Of a stretch of 64,000 nt of DNA, positions 10,717 through 21,820 are shown one piece after another (position 1 is the first letter of the stretch; the number at the start of each line of letters is the position of its first letter). Origin of the DNA: Rhizaria sp. SCN 62-66 (Eukaryota > Rhizaria, unplaced). A program made the position numbers and the translations under genes. The notes beneath the pieces were generated by a model. The model was not told where the DNA came from, did no database searches, and saw only the letters and a list, made by a program, of their open reading frames with translations. The stretch covers positions 31,881 to 95,880 of the forward strand of contig MEDY01000102.1 in the NCBI GenBank assembly GCA_001724265.1, written 5' to 3'.

Positions 10717-11481
10717 GCACTGCGCAGTGTTTAAAAGCAAAGGAGTAGGAGGCGAGCGGGGCAGAGTGTGAGTGGAGAGGGAATATCTTGGAAAACGAAA
10801 ATGGGAGCGAAGGAGGCTCACGTTTAGCCAGTACTTCAGCAACAGTCCTCAGAGCAACGGGGAAAGCTCCAGTATCAGCCAAATATTGAGAAAGTATATG
10901 TCGCAACATATTAATGCTATTCATCGATCCTGTGTTGTCACTGTCGGTCGAATGGAGGCAGGGTAGTTCGCAAAGAGAAATTCATCAGCAACGACTGTGG
11001 GCTCGCCCACCACAAGAACAGACAAGCCGCTCGGACAGTGTCTAGAACGCGTCTGACTGGTCTCCCACTTACGCATATGACATTATTTCATCACTTTCTA
11101 GGGATTAGCGCTCCTATTTGACTTGTCTTTTCAATCGCGTCTGTAGGCATCTGGTTTATTGGCGAACGCAGACCTCTTTTCTGTAGCTCGCCTCCCTCAC
11201 CAACTCTCCCTCCCCGTCCTCTCTTCAGGCTTCTGTTTACCGCACTTCCAACGTTGTTTATGCTATATATCCAACTTTCTGCTTACAACACCGTTATTTA
11301 TCACTGTTGGTATGTCTTTTTGCTCATTGAAGCAGGTCTTACCGCTCTCGTCGACCCTCCCTCTCCACTCGCGCGCCTCCACTGTAGTCAGCCCGCTTTC
11401 CCAGCGAGTTTAGCACGCGCCCTCCCGCCCGCATCGCCTCCATCCCGGCGTCCGCGCGCTTTCTACGCGTCTCCCGTTTTT
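10717..11481. promoter_or_regulatory. Divergent spacer between flippase and PH/WCA genes
   Basis: This is the upstream region of two divergent start codons. The frame of the downstream gene stays open from 11254, but composition becomes coding-like only near 11482. Pyrimidine-rich stretches around 11180-11470 are typical of a leader. I see no repeat or RNA gene. Confidence 0.4.
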
Positions 11482-14400
11482 ATGAGCGTTCCCACGGCCG
11501 TCGCCGAGCTCCCGGGCCTCATTTTCGAGGTCCGCGTGGACCTCTCGCACGCTCCCGTGCCCTCTGTGCAGCACTACAAGCGCTCCGACACGGTGTTCCT
11601 CACCGTCTCGCTCGCCGAGTCCGTGCCCATGCTGCACTACACCATCAAGTCGGACCGGCACCGCGAGGCGCGCCAGGCGCCTATCATCTCCATCCCGGCC
11701 GCCAACATCAAGTCGGTTGAGGCCTCGTGCGAGCTCTCTGACGTCTTTTCGCTCGAGTTTACCGGCTCTGGCGCCAACCGCGCGCACACGTACCGCATTC
11801 ACCACCTGCTCACCGGCGGCGGCGGCGCGCGCTCGCTCGACCGCGCGGCGCTGCTCACGCTGCTCCAGTGCGCTGCCCGTGGCTCTGCGTACGCGCGCGC
11901 CTTCGCGGCCCACAACTTCGGCTTCCCGCAGCGCGATGTGCTGCTCACTGAGGCCGTCAAGAAGCGCGGCTCCGTGCTGGGCAGCTCGGATCGCGTGCTC
12001 ATTCTCACGCCCCACGCGCTGCTCGTCCGCGAGCGCCCCGCGGACGTATTTCCCACGGCCGCCTACCCGCTCTCGGCCGTCTCCGTCTCGGCAAAGGGCA
12101 GCGCCGACCTGCGCGTCGATCTGCCGTCATCCGACTCACTCGCTCGCCCCGCCGCCGCCGCCGCCGAGGCCGCGGGCTCTAGCTCGGGCTCTGCCGCGCT
12201 CGCGGGCGTCAAGCTGGAGCCGCACTCGCTGCTCTTCGCCTTCCCCGAGCCGTCCGTGCGCGACGACTGGCTCGCTGCAGTCGCCGGCCTCACGCGCACG
12301 CTGCTGAACACCGCCGCGCACACGCGCTTCGCCCGCGGCGAAGCCGGCGCCGTCGCGCACGCCAACGGCCCACTCGAGGCGCCCGGCGCCGGGCTGTGGA
12401 CAGTGGAGCAGGTCGTGCACACGGTCGACGCCAAGCTCGCCGCGCGCGCCGCCAAGGCCGCCTCGAAACAAGCCGCCGCCGCGACGGCCGCCGGCATCAC
12501 TGCTGCGGCTGCGGCTGGCGACGCGAGCGTGGCCGCGACCGAGTCTGCGCGCGCCGCCGCGGTGAGCCCGACGCGCTCCTCGCTGTTCCCGCAGCAAGCG
12601 CCGGCGCAGAACCAGTTGCAGCAGCAGCTGCTGCAGTCGCAGTCATCCTCGTCCTCCTCGTCCTCGTCTTCTGCGACGGCGACGGCGGCGGCGGACGGCG
12701 CGGCGCTGGCCGCGGGCGGCAAAGGCTCGCGCAGCAAGATTTTCAGCATGCTGGGCACTGACGAGGCCGGTCTGTCGCGCAACCCGGAGGAAGTGAGCCG
12801 CGAGTTCCGCTCCCGCATGCGCGCCGCCGTCGACTCGAGCGGGCCTGCGCCAGACGCGTACTACCGCGTCCGCAGCGGCAGCCGCGGGCCCGCGTCCGCC
12901 GCGGACGGCGGGTCCGCGGCTGTGCGGTCCAACTCGGCCGCCAGCGCGCACAGCAACAGCACCGCCACCGCGGGCGGGGGCAGCAGCGCGGCCGCGGCGC
13001 AGCGCGACATGCTGGCGATGCTGGGTCCTCTCGTTGGCGGCTCCTCCGAGGCCTCCCAGGCGCGCAGCAGTAAGGGCAGCAAGCCCGCACGCGTGGCCAC
13101 GCGTACCTCGTCGCCGCCCCCCGGCCACGGCCGCAATGGATCGCCGCAGCAGCAGATCAGGTCGACGGGCCCCGACGCCGGGAGCGCACTGTACGTGGAC
13201 CCGGAGCGGCTGTACGTCACCGCGGAGCGCAAGAAGCGCCAGGAGCGTACCACCGACAGACTCACCGCCGCCGAGCTCGCCGCCTCACCGTCTAACAGCA
13301 GCAACGGCAACGGCAGCGGCAACGGCAGCGGCAGCGGCAGCGGCGCGGGCACACCAGCGAGCGCCGCTAACAGTGCGAACAGAAGCCAGGGTGGCGTACG
13401 GCACAGTGTGCTGCCCTTTGCGCTGGCGTCCGACCCCGAGGCCGCGCTTACGGGCTCGCCGCTCGGCCCCTCCGCGCGCTCCATCTCCGGCGCACACGCC
13501 CACAGTCACTACGGGGCTCGCGGTCACCACGCTGCTCACGGTCACTCTGCCCACGGTCACCACGCTGCCCACGGTCACCACGTGGGTCCCGTTGCGGTCG
13601 CGACGGACGCGTCGGGCCTCGTATACACGCTGCCCAGCGCGCCCGCGCACGGCACCGCGCGCGACGCGCGGTCTCCTGTCGCCGTGGTCCGTAACAGCCG
13701 CTACGTCGAGGGCCGCGCCGCGTCCGTGCTGCCCATGTCGCCCCACAACAACGGCCACGGCCACGGCTACGGTCACCAGCAACAGCAGCGGGTGGGCACG
13801 GTCGTGGGCACGCGTGGCAGCGTGATGACGAGTCCGCGCGCGGGCAGCCACGGCGCCAGCGGCTTCGGTGCCGCGCCCATCACGCCAACCGCCGTGAGCT
13901 CCACCGGCACCGGCGCAGGCGCCGGCGCAGGCGTCCGCGGCAGCGTCGTCGCCAGCGGCGGCGGGAGAGGCCTGCGCAGCAGCAAGGGCGCGCGCGGCAG
14001 CCTCGCTATGAGCACGGCCAGCGGCGCCGGCGCCACTGCGGGCACGGAGAACGGCAGCGACGCCGGCTCGTCCCCGAAGCAGCGGCAGCGGCGCCGAGCG
14101 CGCGGACAAGGGCGGGACTCGGTCGACTCGCCCTCGGCCGCGCCGCTGTCGGCCGCGTCGCTCGCCACGGGCACCGACTGGACCAGCGACCTCGCAGCCG
14201 CCGCCGCAAACTCTCCCAGCACGCCCGGGAGCGCGGCGGAGACCGTGGCGGCGCAGGGCCCGCGGCGCAGCGTGGCCGCCATCGCGTCCGCCGCGGCCGC
14301 CGCGCGCGCCGTGTCGCCCAACGGCCAGGGCCAGGCGTGGTGGGCCGCCGCCGCCGCCGCTAGCCCCCGCGCGGGCGGCGGCGTCGCGCCCGTGTCCGTC

Positions 14401-17400
14401 CCCGACGACGGCGACGACAGCGGCGACGGCAGCGACGGGTCCGACTGCGTCGTCGTCGTCGATAACATCCCGCAAAACGCCGCCGCCGTCGCCGCGGCCG
14501 CTGCGGCAGCGTCGGCGGCCGCCGCGGCTCAGGCCAAGGTCGCGCGCCCGCTCGTCTTCTCGCCGCCCGCCGCCGCCGCGGGTAACGCCGGCTTTGTCAC
14601 CACCCCGGTCACGTTTAGCGTCCCAACGCCTGTGTCTCTGTCTGCGCCTGCACCTGTGGCGCAGGCGATGCCCGCGCCTGCTCCCGTCTCCGTCACCGCG
14701 CATGCGCTTGTGCCCGCGCCTGCGCTTGTGTCGGTCACTGACGTCTCGGTGGTGTCCCCGGTGCCCGCGCCTGTCGCGGCCGCCAGCGCACCCATTGCAG
14801 CAGTCCATGCCGCACCGGCAAACGTGTTGCCGGTGCTTGCTGTGGAGGCGCCCGTGGGCGCGGTGCCCGAGTCGCGGCGCCGCAGCAACGCGCCGCTGCT
14901 GCCGCTGCCGCCCACTCCGCCCACGGCGCCCGCCGCGCCCGCCCCTCAAACGCAGACGCAGACGCAGACTCTCGCTTTGACGGGCACGCAGTCGCAGACA
15001 GAGCCGGCGCAACTGCCAGTCCCGCCGCGCCCGGCCCGCGCCCCCGCCACAGCCACGGCCACAGCCTCGTCCGTCGCTGTCGCTGCGACGATGAGTGCGG
15101 GCGTGGGTGTGAACGACGGCGCCGCCATGGCGGGCGAGACCAAGGACGGCGATGAGGCCGCCGCCGCTGCGTACCCGCGCACGTCTCCGTCCCCGTCGCC
15201 GGTGCCGTCGTCGCAGGCGCCCTCGCCGCCGCTCCCGCTCTCGCGCGCTGCCTCCAATGTCTACAACAGCAACAGCAGTAGCGGCAGCGTTCTGAAGCCC
15301 AGCGCCGTGGAGCTGGCGCTGTCTGCGCAGTCTGGCGCCGGCGCGGTCCTCGTCGCGCCCAGCGGCGCCGCGTACCCAGCGCCCGCCGACGTCGCCGCCG
15401 CGCTCGCCGGCACGCCGCTCATCGCCGCCAACGTCGCCACTGCCAGGTCCGGCTCCGGCTCCGGCTCCAATGCGCAGAGCACACAGCGCAGCGCGACTGC
15501 TGCGGCAGTTGATGTGATTGTCGCAGCGAGCGTGCCGTCGGGCCCCGAGGCGCCGCTGCAGAGCTCGGCCAACCCGTCGAGCTCCGGCGTTGCCAGCAAC
15601 GGCGCTGTCGACGGGCCTAAGGTTATCGCACGCGGCCGCACGCTGACCACGTTCAACGCCAGCGGCGGGAACGGGTCGATCGGCGCACACCATGCGACCA
15701 GCGGCGCCGCCGCAGCCGCCGCAGCCGCCGCGGCCGCCGCGGTCGCGATCAACGCCGGCGCGCACGGCCACCAGTCTGGCCGCGCGTCCCACAGTGCGCA
15801 TCATGCAGTGTACGCGCAGAGCGCGCCCGAGGTGCCGGTGTCGCCCGCGGCGCCGCGCTCGCACTCAGGCATGATGCCGCCCGCGCCCGCGCGCCGCATC
15901 GTCCCCACGCCCGCGCCCGCGGCTTCGACTGCGCCCGTGCCGGTGCCTGAGGGCGATGATGATGACGACGATGAGCCGCCGCCGCCGCCGCCGATGGACG
16001 ACGACGACGATGACGATGCGCCGCCGCCGCCGTGCCCGCCCAGCGACGACAGAGAGCCCGACTCTGCGGGCAAGGCGAACGCGGCCGCTGTTAACGTCGA
16101 CGAGCATGATATCGACCTGCCTCCGCCGCCGCCCCCGCTCCTCACCTCGCCCGTCGCCGCGCCCACGCCCGTCGCGCTCGCTGCCGCACCGCCCAAGCCT
16201 AACCCGCGTCCCTCGCCCGAGCTCGCTGTCGCCACCGCTGCCGCCCCGCCTACCGCCACTGCTGCCGCTGCTGCGGACACTGTGTCTGCGACGGGTGCAG
16301 TCGCTGCGGAGTCGGAGCCGGAGGACTTAGTGGTGATGACCTTCGTGCTGCCGCCCAACTGCATTCTGCGGCCCGACCTCGCCGCCGCCCCAGCGCGCCG
16401 CCGCGGGCCCGCGCGCCCTGCCGGCCCCACGCCGACTGAGGAGCAGCCGCTGCTGCCCTACCTGGTGTCACCTCCGCCCAACGAGCCCGCGCCCACGGTC
16501 CGCGTCTTCACACTCATCTACCCCGCCGAGGCCGCCACCGCCGCCGCCGCTGCCGCAGCCGCTGCCGGAGTCGGAGCCGCGAGCAGTAACAACCATGAGA
16601 ACGCCGCGGATGGCGCTGGTGGCCGTTTGCCGCCGCTGCCGAAGCCGTACGTGCTGGACACGCGCACGCGCGTCGACTTAGGGCAACTGCAGCTGGCGCT
16701 GCCGCTGCCGGTGTGCGACCCGCGCGGGCGCTCGCTGCACCTGGTGATGCCGCCGCCCGGCGTGGCTCTGCCCGAGAACTTCCTCCTGGCGTCGAACGGT
16801 GTCATCTACTGCTCCGTCGGCGGCTCTGCCGAGGACGAGGCCGACTACGAGCTCGAGGTCAAGGGCACAATCCCGGGCGCCGAGGAGTCGCTCGCGCTCT
16901 ATTTCACCGAACAAGAGCTCGCCACCGTCGCCAGCAACGCCGCGGCCGCCGTCGAGCAGGCCCAGGCCGAGGAGGAGGCCTGGGCCATGGCCGAGGCCGC
17001 TGCGGAGGCGGAGGAGGCGCGTGCGATCGCGGCCGCTGAGGCTGCGGAGGCCAAGGCCATTGCCGACGCCAAGGCTAAGGCCGACGCCAACGCGGCGGCG
17101 CGCGCCGCCGCCGCTACGTCTGCCGCCGCTAAGGCCGCCGCGCAGCGCAGCTTCATCAACGCCACCGCCGCTGCTGACGGCGACGACGACGACGACGACT
17201 TCGTGCCGCCCCCGCCCTCGGACCCCGAGTTCGATGGCGCCACAGCGGCGGCCAAGTCTGCCGTGTCGCCTCGCAGCGGCGCCGCGGTGCCCGCGCGCCC
17301 GCCGCGACCCGCGTCCACGCCCACCGCGGCCGGCGCGAGCGGCGCCATGGCCTACTCGCCGTCGGACTCGCCGCTCTCGCGGCCGGCGCGCCCGCCCAAG

Positions 17401-18651
17401 CCCGCTGGCACGGTGGCGCAGTCGCTGTCGCAGGCGCGCCTTGCTACCGCCGTGGCCGCGAGCGCGGCGGGCGTCGCGCTCGTCGCTGCCAGTGTGACTG
17501 GCGCTGCCGACGACGATGACGACGCACCGCCCGCGCCTCCGTCTGACGACGCCGACGCCAACGCCGCGGCCGCTGCTTCTGGCGCCACGTTTGAGCCCGA
17601 GCCCATGTCCCTGAGCACGGTACAGTCGCACCCGCACTCGCAGTCGAGCGACTCGTCCGCCCGCTCGTCGCCGCCCCCCGCTTCCACTTCCGTCTCGGCC
17701 TCGGCCGCGGCCGTCGCCGCCGCAGCCGCCGCGCGGTTTGCGACTGTGGCGCTCGAGGGCAGTGCGCAGCCGATGGGGCTGGTGGCGCTGAGCACGCTGC
17801 CGCCCGCGGCGCCGCTGTCGGCGCTGCGCGACGCGCTCGAGGACGAGGTCGACGACCTGCCCGCGGACTGGGTGTTTCTGCTGCGCGGCGTCAAGGTCGG
17901 CCGCAAGCAGGAGGCCAAGCTTACGCTCGCGCACCTCCACGAGGCTGCCGCGGACGACGCCGCCGCCAACGCTACAGCTGCTGCTGCCGGTGCCGGTGCG
18001 TGTGAGCCCGCGGGCGACGTCGTGCGCGTCGTGATCCGCGACACGGCCGCTGCAGCCGCGGCCGGCGCGGGCGCGGCGACGCCCCTCGTCGCGTCCACGC
18101 CCGCGGCCGCCGTGCCGCGCGCGCCGACGCCGCCCCCGATGGACCTCTTTGGCGACTCGCTCTTCGGCCCCGGGCCCATTGCGCCCGCCGGAGGCTCCGC
18201 CGTTCGCGCGGGCGCGGGGGCGGGCTCGCTCGCCAGCGCCGCCGCGGCCGCCGCAGCCTCGCGCACCGCCGCCAGCGCCGGTAGCGCGGCTAGAGGCCCG
18301 TCGCGCCCCGCGCCCGGCGCTGGCGGGGCCCCCTCGCGCGCCGCGCCCCGCGCCGGCGTCCAGGGCCGGCGCTGCAGCAGCCTGCTGGTCGCGCAGGGCT
18401 AGGCCGCGGCGCCCGTGGACCTGATGTCGGCGCTTAAGACCTTCTCCAGCGGCGCGCGCGCGCTACGGCGCACCTCAGTGCTGCCCGGCTCGCGCGCCAT
18501 GGCGCCCGCGGACCAAAGCAAGGGCATGCTGGACAACATGGTCGGCGGCGAGCAGAACATGCATCGTGCGCTGCTGCGTGCCATGGCGGAGCGCAGGCCA
18601 GCGATGGTGATCGAGAACGACGATGTCGCCGACGAGGAGTGGGATGACTAA
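11482..18651 (+). CDS. PH-like/polyproline protein with C-terminal WH2-central-acidic (Arp2/3-activating) tail, interrupted by in-frame TAG
   Basis: From ATG 11482 the frame runs 2,306 codons to TAG at 18400-18402, then continues in the same frame for 82 more codons to TAA. An N-terminal PH/EVH1-like beta domain (about residues 8-150) precedes a second PH-like domain (about 160-275) ending in the characteristic Trp helix (RDDWLAAVAGL). A very long Ser/Ala/Gly region follows, then alternating acidic and polyproline blocks around 1490-1560 that could bind profilin. A beta-grasp-like segment lies near 2090-2160. After the TAG comes LMSALKTFSSGARALRRT, which fits a WH2 actin-binding motif, then an amphipathic central helix (HRALLRAMAERR) and an acidic end with the invariant Trp (DEEWDD). 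That tail is the WASP-family signature that activates Arp2/3. If TAG stops translation, the tail is lost. The function of the main body is inferred only. Confidence 0.75.
18400..18402 (+). other. In-frame TAG inside apparent coding sequence
   Basis: Codon 2307 of the PH/WCA frame. Coding composition continues on both sides (LLVAQG before, AAAPVDLM after), and the downstream 82 codons carry a recognisable domain. It could be a reassigned sense codon, a readthrough stop, a mutation or assembly error, or the acceptor of a 45-base frame-preserving GT-AG segment (18358-18402). Confidence 0.7.
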
Positions 18652-19485
18652 GTCACCTAAAAAGTGAATTTACCCCCACCAGGAGTGGCTCCAGAAGATT
18701 ATTGTCTCAGAATCTGACTAGAGGTGACAAACAGACTTGCTCTGACTGTATGTGAGTCGAACGAGCTGTGTGTCAGATATAATAATTACTTTAACGATTA
18801 AGATTTGTGTTTATGTATGCATCATGTTCGTGATTCTGGTGAGCATCACATGAGCAGCATTCGAATAACCGCTTTTTGGACATCTGAGATAAATACAATA
18901 ATACGTGTTATGTTGTGATTTCAACATGCTAACCTTATTGCCCGCTCAAATGCCGCACGATATACTTAATTTGATTGATTGTTACAATTGCTCCATCTGG
19001 AAGATGTTTTCACCAATCACTCGTCGGCACAAGCCTTATCTCTCAGAAAAGTGCCAAATGTGACTCTTTCCGCGACATTCGCGAAAAGCATCGCCTGCAT
19101 GCGCGACATTATCTTGGCGGCTGAAACCCCCTTGCGGCGAACGTCGACTCCGCTCACGTCTTTTAAGCAGCCCGCGAGTGCGCTGAGAAAGCCATGCTGG
19201 CACAGCCGAGCGCGATAGGACTTGATGACGGTGAGGTCGAGTGGCTGACCTAAGTACACCAGGTGTTCTAGCATTGAGTTAACAAAATGTGTGTTCAAAC
19301 AAATATTTGTATATACAGAGTCGAAGAGCGCAATTGGCGCCATTTGTTGTACATGTCTGTAATGAGCTATTGTAATCTATCAATCTATCCAGCAGTTGTG
19401 AGCGTCAGTCGCACAATCGCTGCTCTTGAGTGTTCCGGCACAAAAGTAGCGACGGGTGGCGGTTAGTTAGAGCACACGTCGCTGT
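18652..19485. other. Spacer, with one doubtful minus-strand reading frame
   Basis: A+T-rich from 18652 to about 19000. A moderately GC-rich block at 19017-19343 is listed separately. No RNA gene or mobile element is recognised. Confidence 0.35.
19017..19343 (-). CDS. Doubtful 108-codon hypothetical frame
   Basis: The frame begins MAPIALFDSVYTN and ends DKACADE before TGA. It lacks the strong G/C preference at third codon positions seen in every confident gene here, and I recognise no family. The central part (SYRARLCQHGFLSALAGCLKDV) looks protein-like. It could be a young or decaying gene, a terminal exon of something larger, or chance. No upstream exon with a convincing splice junction was found. 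Confidence 0.2.
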   Translation of the reverse strand: MAPIALFDSVYTNICLNTHFVNSMLEHLVYLGQPLDLTVIKSYRARLCQHGFLSALAGCLKDVSGVDVRRKGVSAAKIMSRMQAMLFANVAERVTFGTFLRDKACADE

Positions 19486-19821
19486 TTAGCCGTGTTTAAA
19501 CAGGAGCACCTTCATGTGTCCGACAGAGAAGAACATGCAGGTCTTAGCCTGGTGCGTAATGAAAGTGCCGAAGCTGGTGCCGACGATGCAGTGCCACGTC
19601 GCGCCAATCTGCTTGTCGAACTCCTCTTTGATCAGCTGCGCGCAGTCCGTCCAGTTGACCACGTCGCCGCGCTCTTTGGCCAGATAGGCGATTTTGCCTA
19701 GCAGCAGCGCGGTCTCGCGCGTCTTGGTGTCCATGTCGCCGAACTCGATGCGCGGCTCAGGCACCTGCTCCAGGTCGGGGAGCTTCACCTTGAGCGACGT
19801 CGACGTCAGTGCGGTAGCCAT
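19486..19821 (-). CDS. LC8-type dynein light chain
   Basis: Single exon of 111 residues from ATG 19821 to TAA 19486. The core matches LC8/DYNLL throughout: helices ending LIKEEFDKQIG, the hallmark WHCIVGTSFGTFITHQ strand region, and the closing CMFFSVGHMKVLLFKHG. LC8 chains are small dimeric hubs that bind dynein intermediate chains and many other partners in cytoplasmic and axonemal dynein. An N-terminal extension of about 25 residues and less conserved first helices suggest an axonemal LC8-related paralogue (LC6/DNAL4-like) rather than the canonical 89-residue DYNLL. It is divergent from EMG1. The frame stays open upstream to 19980, but the added residues look like non-coding leader. Confidence 0.9.
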   Translation of the reverse strand: MATALTSTSLKVKLPDLEQVPEPRIEFGDMDTKTRETALLLGKIAYLAKERGDVVNWTDCAQLIKEEFDKQIGATWHCIVGTSFGTFITHQAKTCMFFSVGHMKVLLFKHG

Positions 19822-20410
19822 CGCAAGGGGATAGCAGAAGGGTCGTTGCTCTGTGTTTGGAGGGGCTGCGTCGGCTCTAGGGTCTCTGAGCAGGAGCTGG
19901 AAAGGGAGGAAAGCTTTCGTCCAGAGACCAAGGAGGAACGAGAAGAGGAGGGAGTGAGAAGTGAGGATAACAGGCCACATTTGAAGTTTAAAAAATGAAT
20001 TAAAAGTGAAACATATGTGAATTATCTTGGAACCCGTGATAAAATTGCAGCTGACGATGGCATCCCGACGAACTCGGTGTGCTTCGATATCGAGCCGTTT
20101 CTGACTTGTCCCTCGGTTGCCATCTCGTGGTGGCGCTGTAGTGGGGTGGACCGGTCAGAAGGCAGCCGAAAAAGCGACCGCAAACTGGGTTAAACTCGGT
20201 AATGTGATCGTCAATGTGGCTTTAACTTGTGCATATGAACCCCTCAGTGGCGCATACTTCCCGTTTTGATTTACGCATTTCCTCCATCACCCGTTTTTTC
20301 CATCTACCGCGACCTCACCGCCACCGCACTTGCCCTGTCCTTCTCGACCTCATAGACCCCCCGCGTCAGACCCGTTTGCCCCGGCTAAACGACCTGTTGC
20401 ACAGACAAAC
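19822..20410. promoter_or_regulatory. Divergent spacer between dynein light chain and EMG1
   Basis: Upstream region of both genes. A pyrimidine-rich stretch from about 20270 leads to the EMG1 start. No RNA gene is recognised. Confidence 0.35.
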
Positions 20411-21227
20411 ATGTCTGATATCAAAATCAAGAAGGCGGTACGTTCTATATACTTTTCAATTCTTCTTGATAACCCTCCTTCTATCCCTGTATCACTCGCA
20501 CGCCGTACTCAATCACTCACACTTTTCCCATCCACGTCCTCCCCGATTGTCACCACCTCGTTGCCACCCGGTTGTGCCCGTTGTCTAGGTTGCCGAGTCC
20601 GGCAAGCGCAAGCTGACTGTAGTGATGATCAATGCGTGCCTGGAGACTGTCAAGACGAAGCGCGGCATCGAGCTCGTGACCGCCGACACGCACGCCAGCA
20701 TTCTCAAGAAGCTCAAGCGTGCGCCCGCCGACTACCGCCCGGACATCCTGCATCAGTGTCTGCTCACGCTGCTCGACTCGCCGCTTAACAAGGCCGGCAT
20801 GCTGCAGGTCTACATTCAGACCACGAACAACGTGCTCATCGAGATCTCCCCGTCGGTCCGCATCCCTCGCACCTTCAAGCGTTTCGCCGGTCTCATGGTG
20901 CAACTGCTGTACAAGCTCAAGATCCGCGCCTCCGACGGCCCCGACGTGCTGCTCAAGGTGATCAAAAACCCCGTCACGCAGCACCTGCCGACGAACGCGC
21001 TCAAGTTCGGCACCTCCGTGACTGGCGAGCTCATCAACATCGCCGACTTCATCCAGCCCATCAAGGACGACACGCCCGTGGTCTTCACCGTCGGCGCCCA
21101 CGCGCACGGTCCCGCCGAGGCGGACTGGACGGAGAAGCTGCTCGCGCTCTCGCAGTACCCTTGCTCCGCCTCGGTCATCCTCGGCCGCATCTGCAACGCC
21201 TTCGAGGCCAAGTGGGGCGTTCTCTAA
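20411..21227 (+). CDS. EMG1: EMG1/NEP1 18S rRNA pseudouridine N1-methyltransferase
   Basis: Two exons: 20411-20437 (MSDIKIKKA) and 20589-21227 (TAA), split by a 151-base intron with donor GTACGT. The 221-residue product is close to full length for the family. It shows the NEP1 hallmarks RPDILHQCLLTLLDSPLNKAG, VYIQTTNNVLIEISP, RIPRTFKRFAGLMVQLL and LLKVIKNPV, with the C-terminal knot segment (SASVILGRICNAFE). EMG1 is a SPOUT-class trefoil-knot enzyme in the nucleolus. It methylates N1 of a pseudouridine in helix 35 of 18S rRNA and is needed for 40S subunit assembly. It lacks the basic N-terminal extension of the animal protein. It is divergent from the dynein light chain and convergent with CFAP45. 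Confidence 0.97.
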
Positions 21228-21820
21228 GCGAACCGGTGCCTTCATGTGCTCTTAACAAAGCAAAGCTAGACGAACTGGGAATAATGTGTGCAATGCGTAT
21301 GTCTGTTGGTCTGTTGTACGTATTTTCCTGACGTTTGATTAATGTCCGCTCGCTTGATGTATCTTTAATCCGCAAACGGTGGCATGTTGAGAGTCTCTAC
21401 AATCAATTTAAGTCGCATTTAAGTCGCATTATTCGAGCGGTTTTAGACGAACGTATCAATTTGGAGGGCTTTGTATAGGATATGATCTGAGATTAGCGAC
21501 TGACCGCTTGCTCTCGGTATACAGGAGCAAGATCAGCACTATCAGTTGTAGCAGCAGGGCTGGAGACAAGACTAGTTACGTACAAAGGTGATGTGTGTCG
21601 CTTAACTAAAACAGTAGCAACAACAACTTAACAGAAGCAAAAAGGAAAACAATATTAATACTACTTACTAAATGAAACAATCCAAAATAACACGAAACAA
21701 AACAAAAATACAAAAACGACTAAAACACGACTTCAACCTAAAACAGACCGCAGGATCACTGCTGCTGACTTTCGTCGCTCTCGTGCAATTCGTGTGCCGT
21801 TTCACTCTGCGTCGTGCTAT
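21228..21820. other. Convergent 3' spacer
   Basis: A+T-rich sequence between the tails of EMG1 and CFAP45. It contains a direct repeat at 21406-21427 and a purine-rich, A-rich tract at about 21600-21745 made of AAAC/AAAA runs. No gene is seen. Confidence 0.4.
21406..21427. repeat. Two exact copies of an 11-base direct repeat
   Basis: ATTTAAGTCGC occurs twice head to tail in the EMG1-CFAP45 spacer. Its role is unknown; it may be simple slippage. Confidence 0.8.

Noticed and set aside
5308-10734. Long plus-strand open frames (up to 667 codons) opposite the flippase
   Set aside because: They are Arg/Val/His/Gly-rich shadows that arise because the GC-rich antisense frame rarely forms stops. The flippase motifs on the minus strand account for the sequence.
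13285-15864. 859-codon minus-strand open frame within the PH/WCA gene
   Set aside because: It is Arg/Gly-rich with no motif and opposes a plus-strand frame that is open for 2,306 codons with recognisable end domains.
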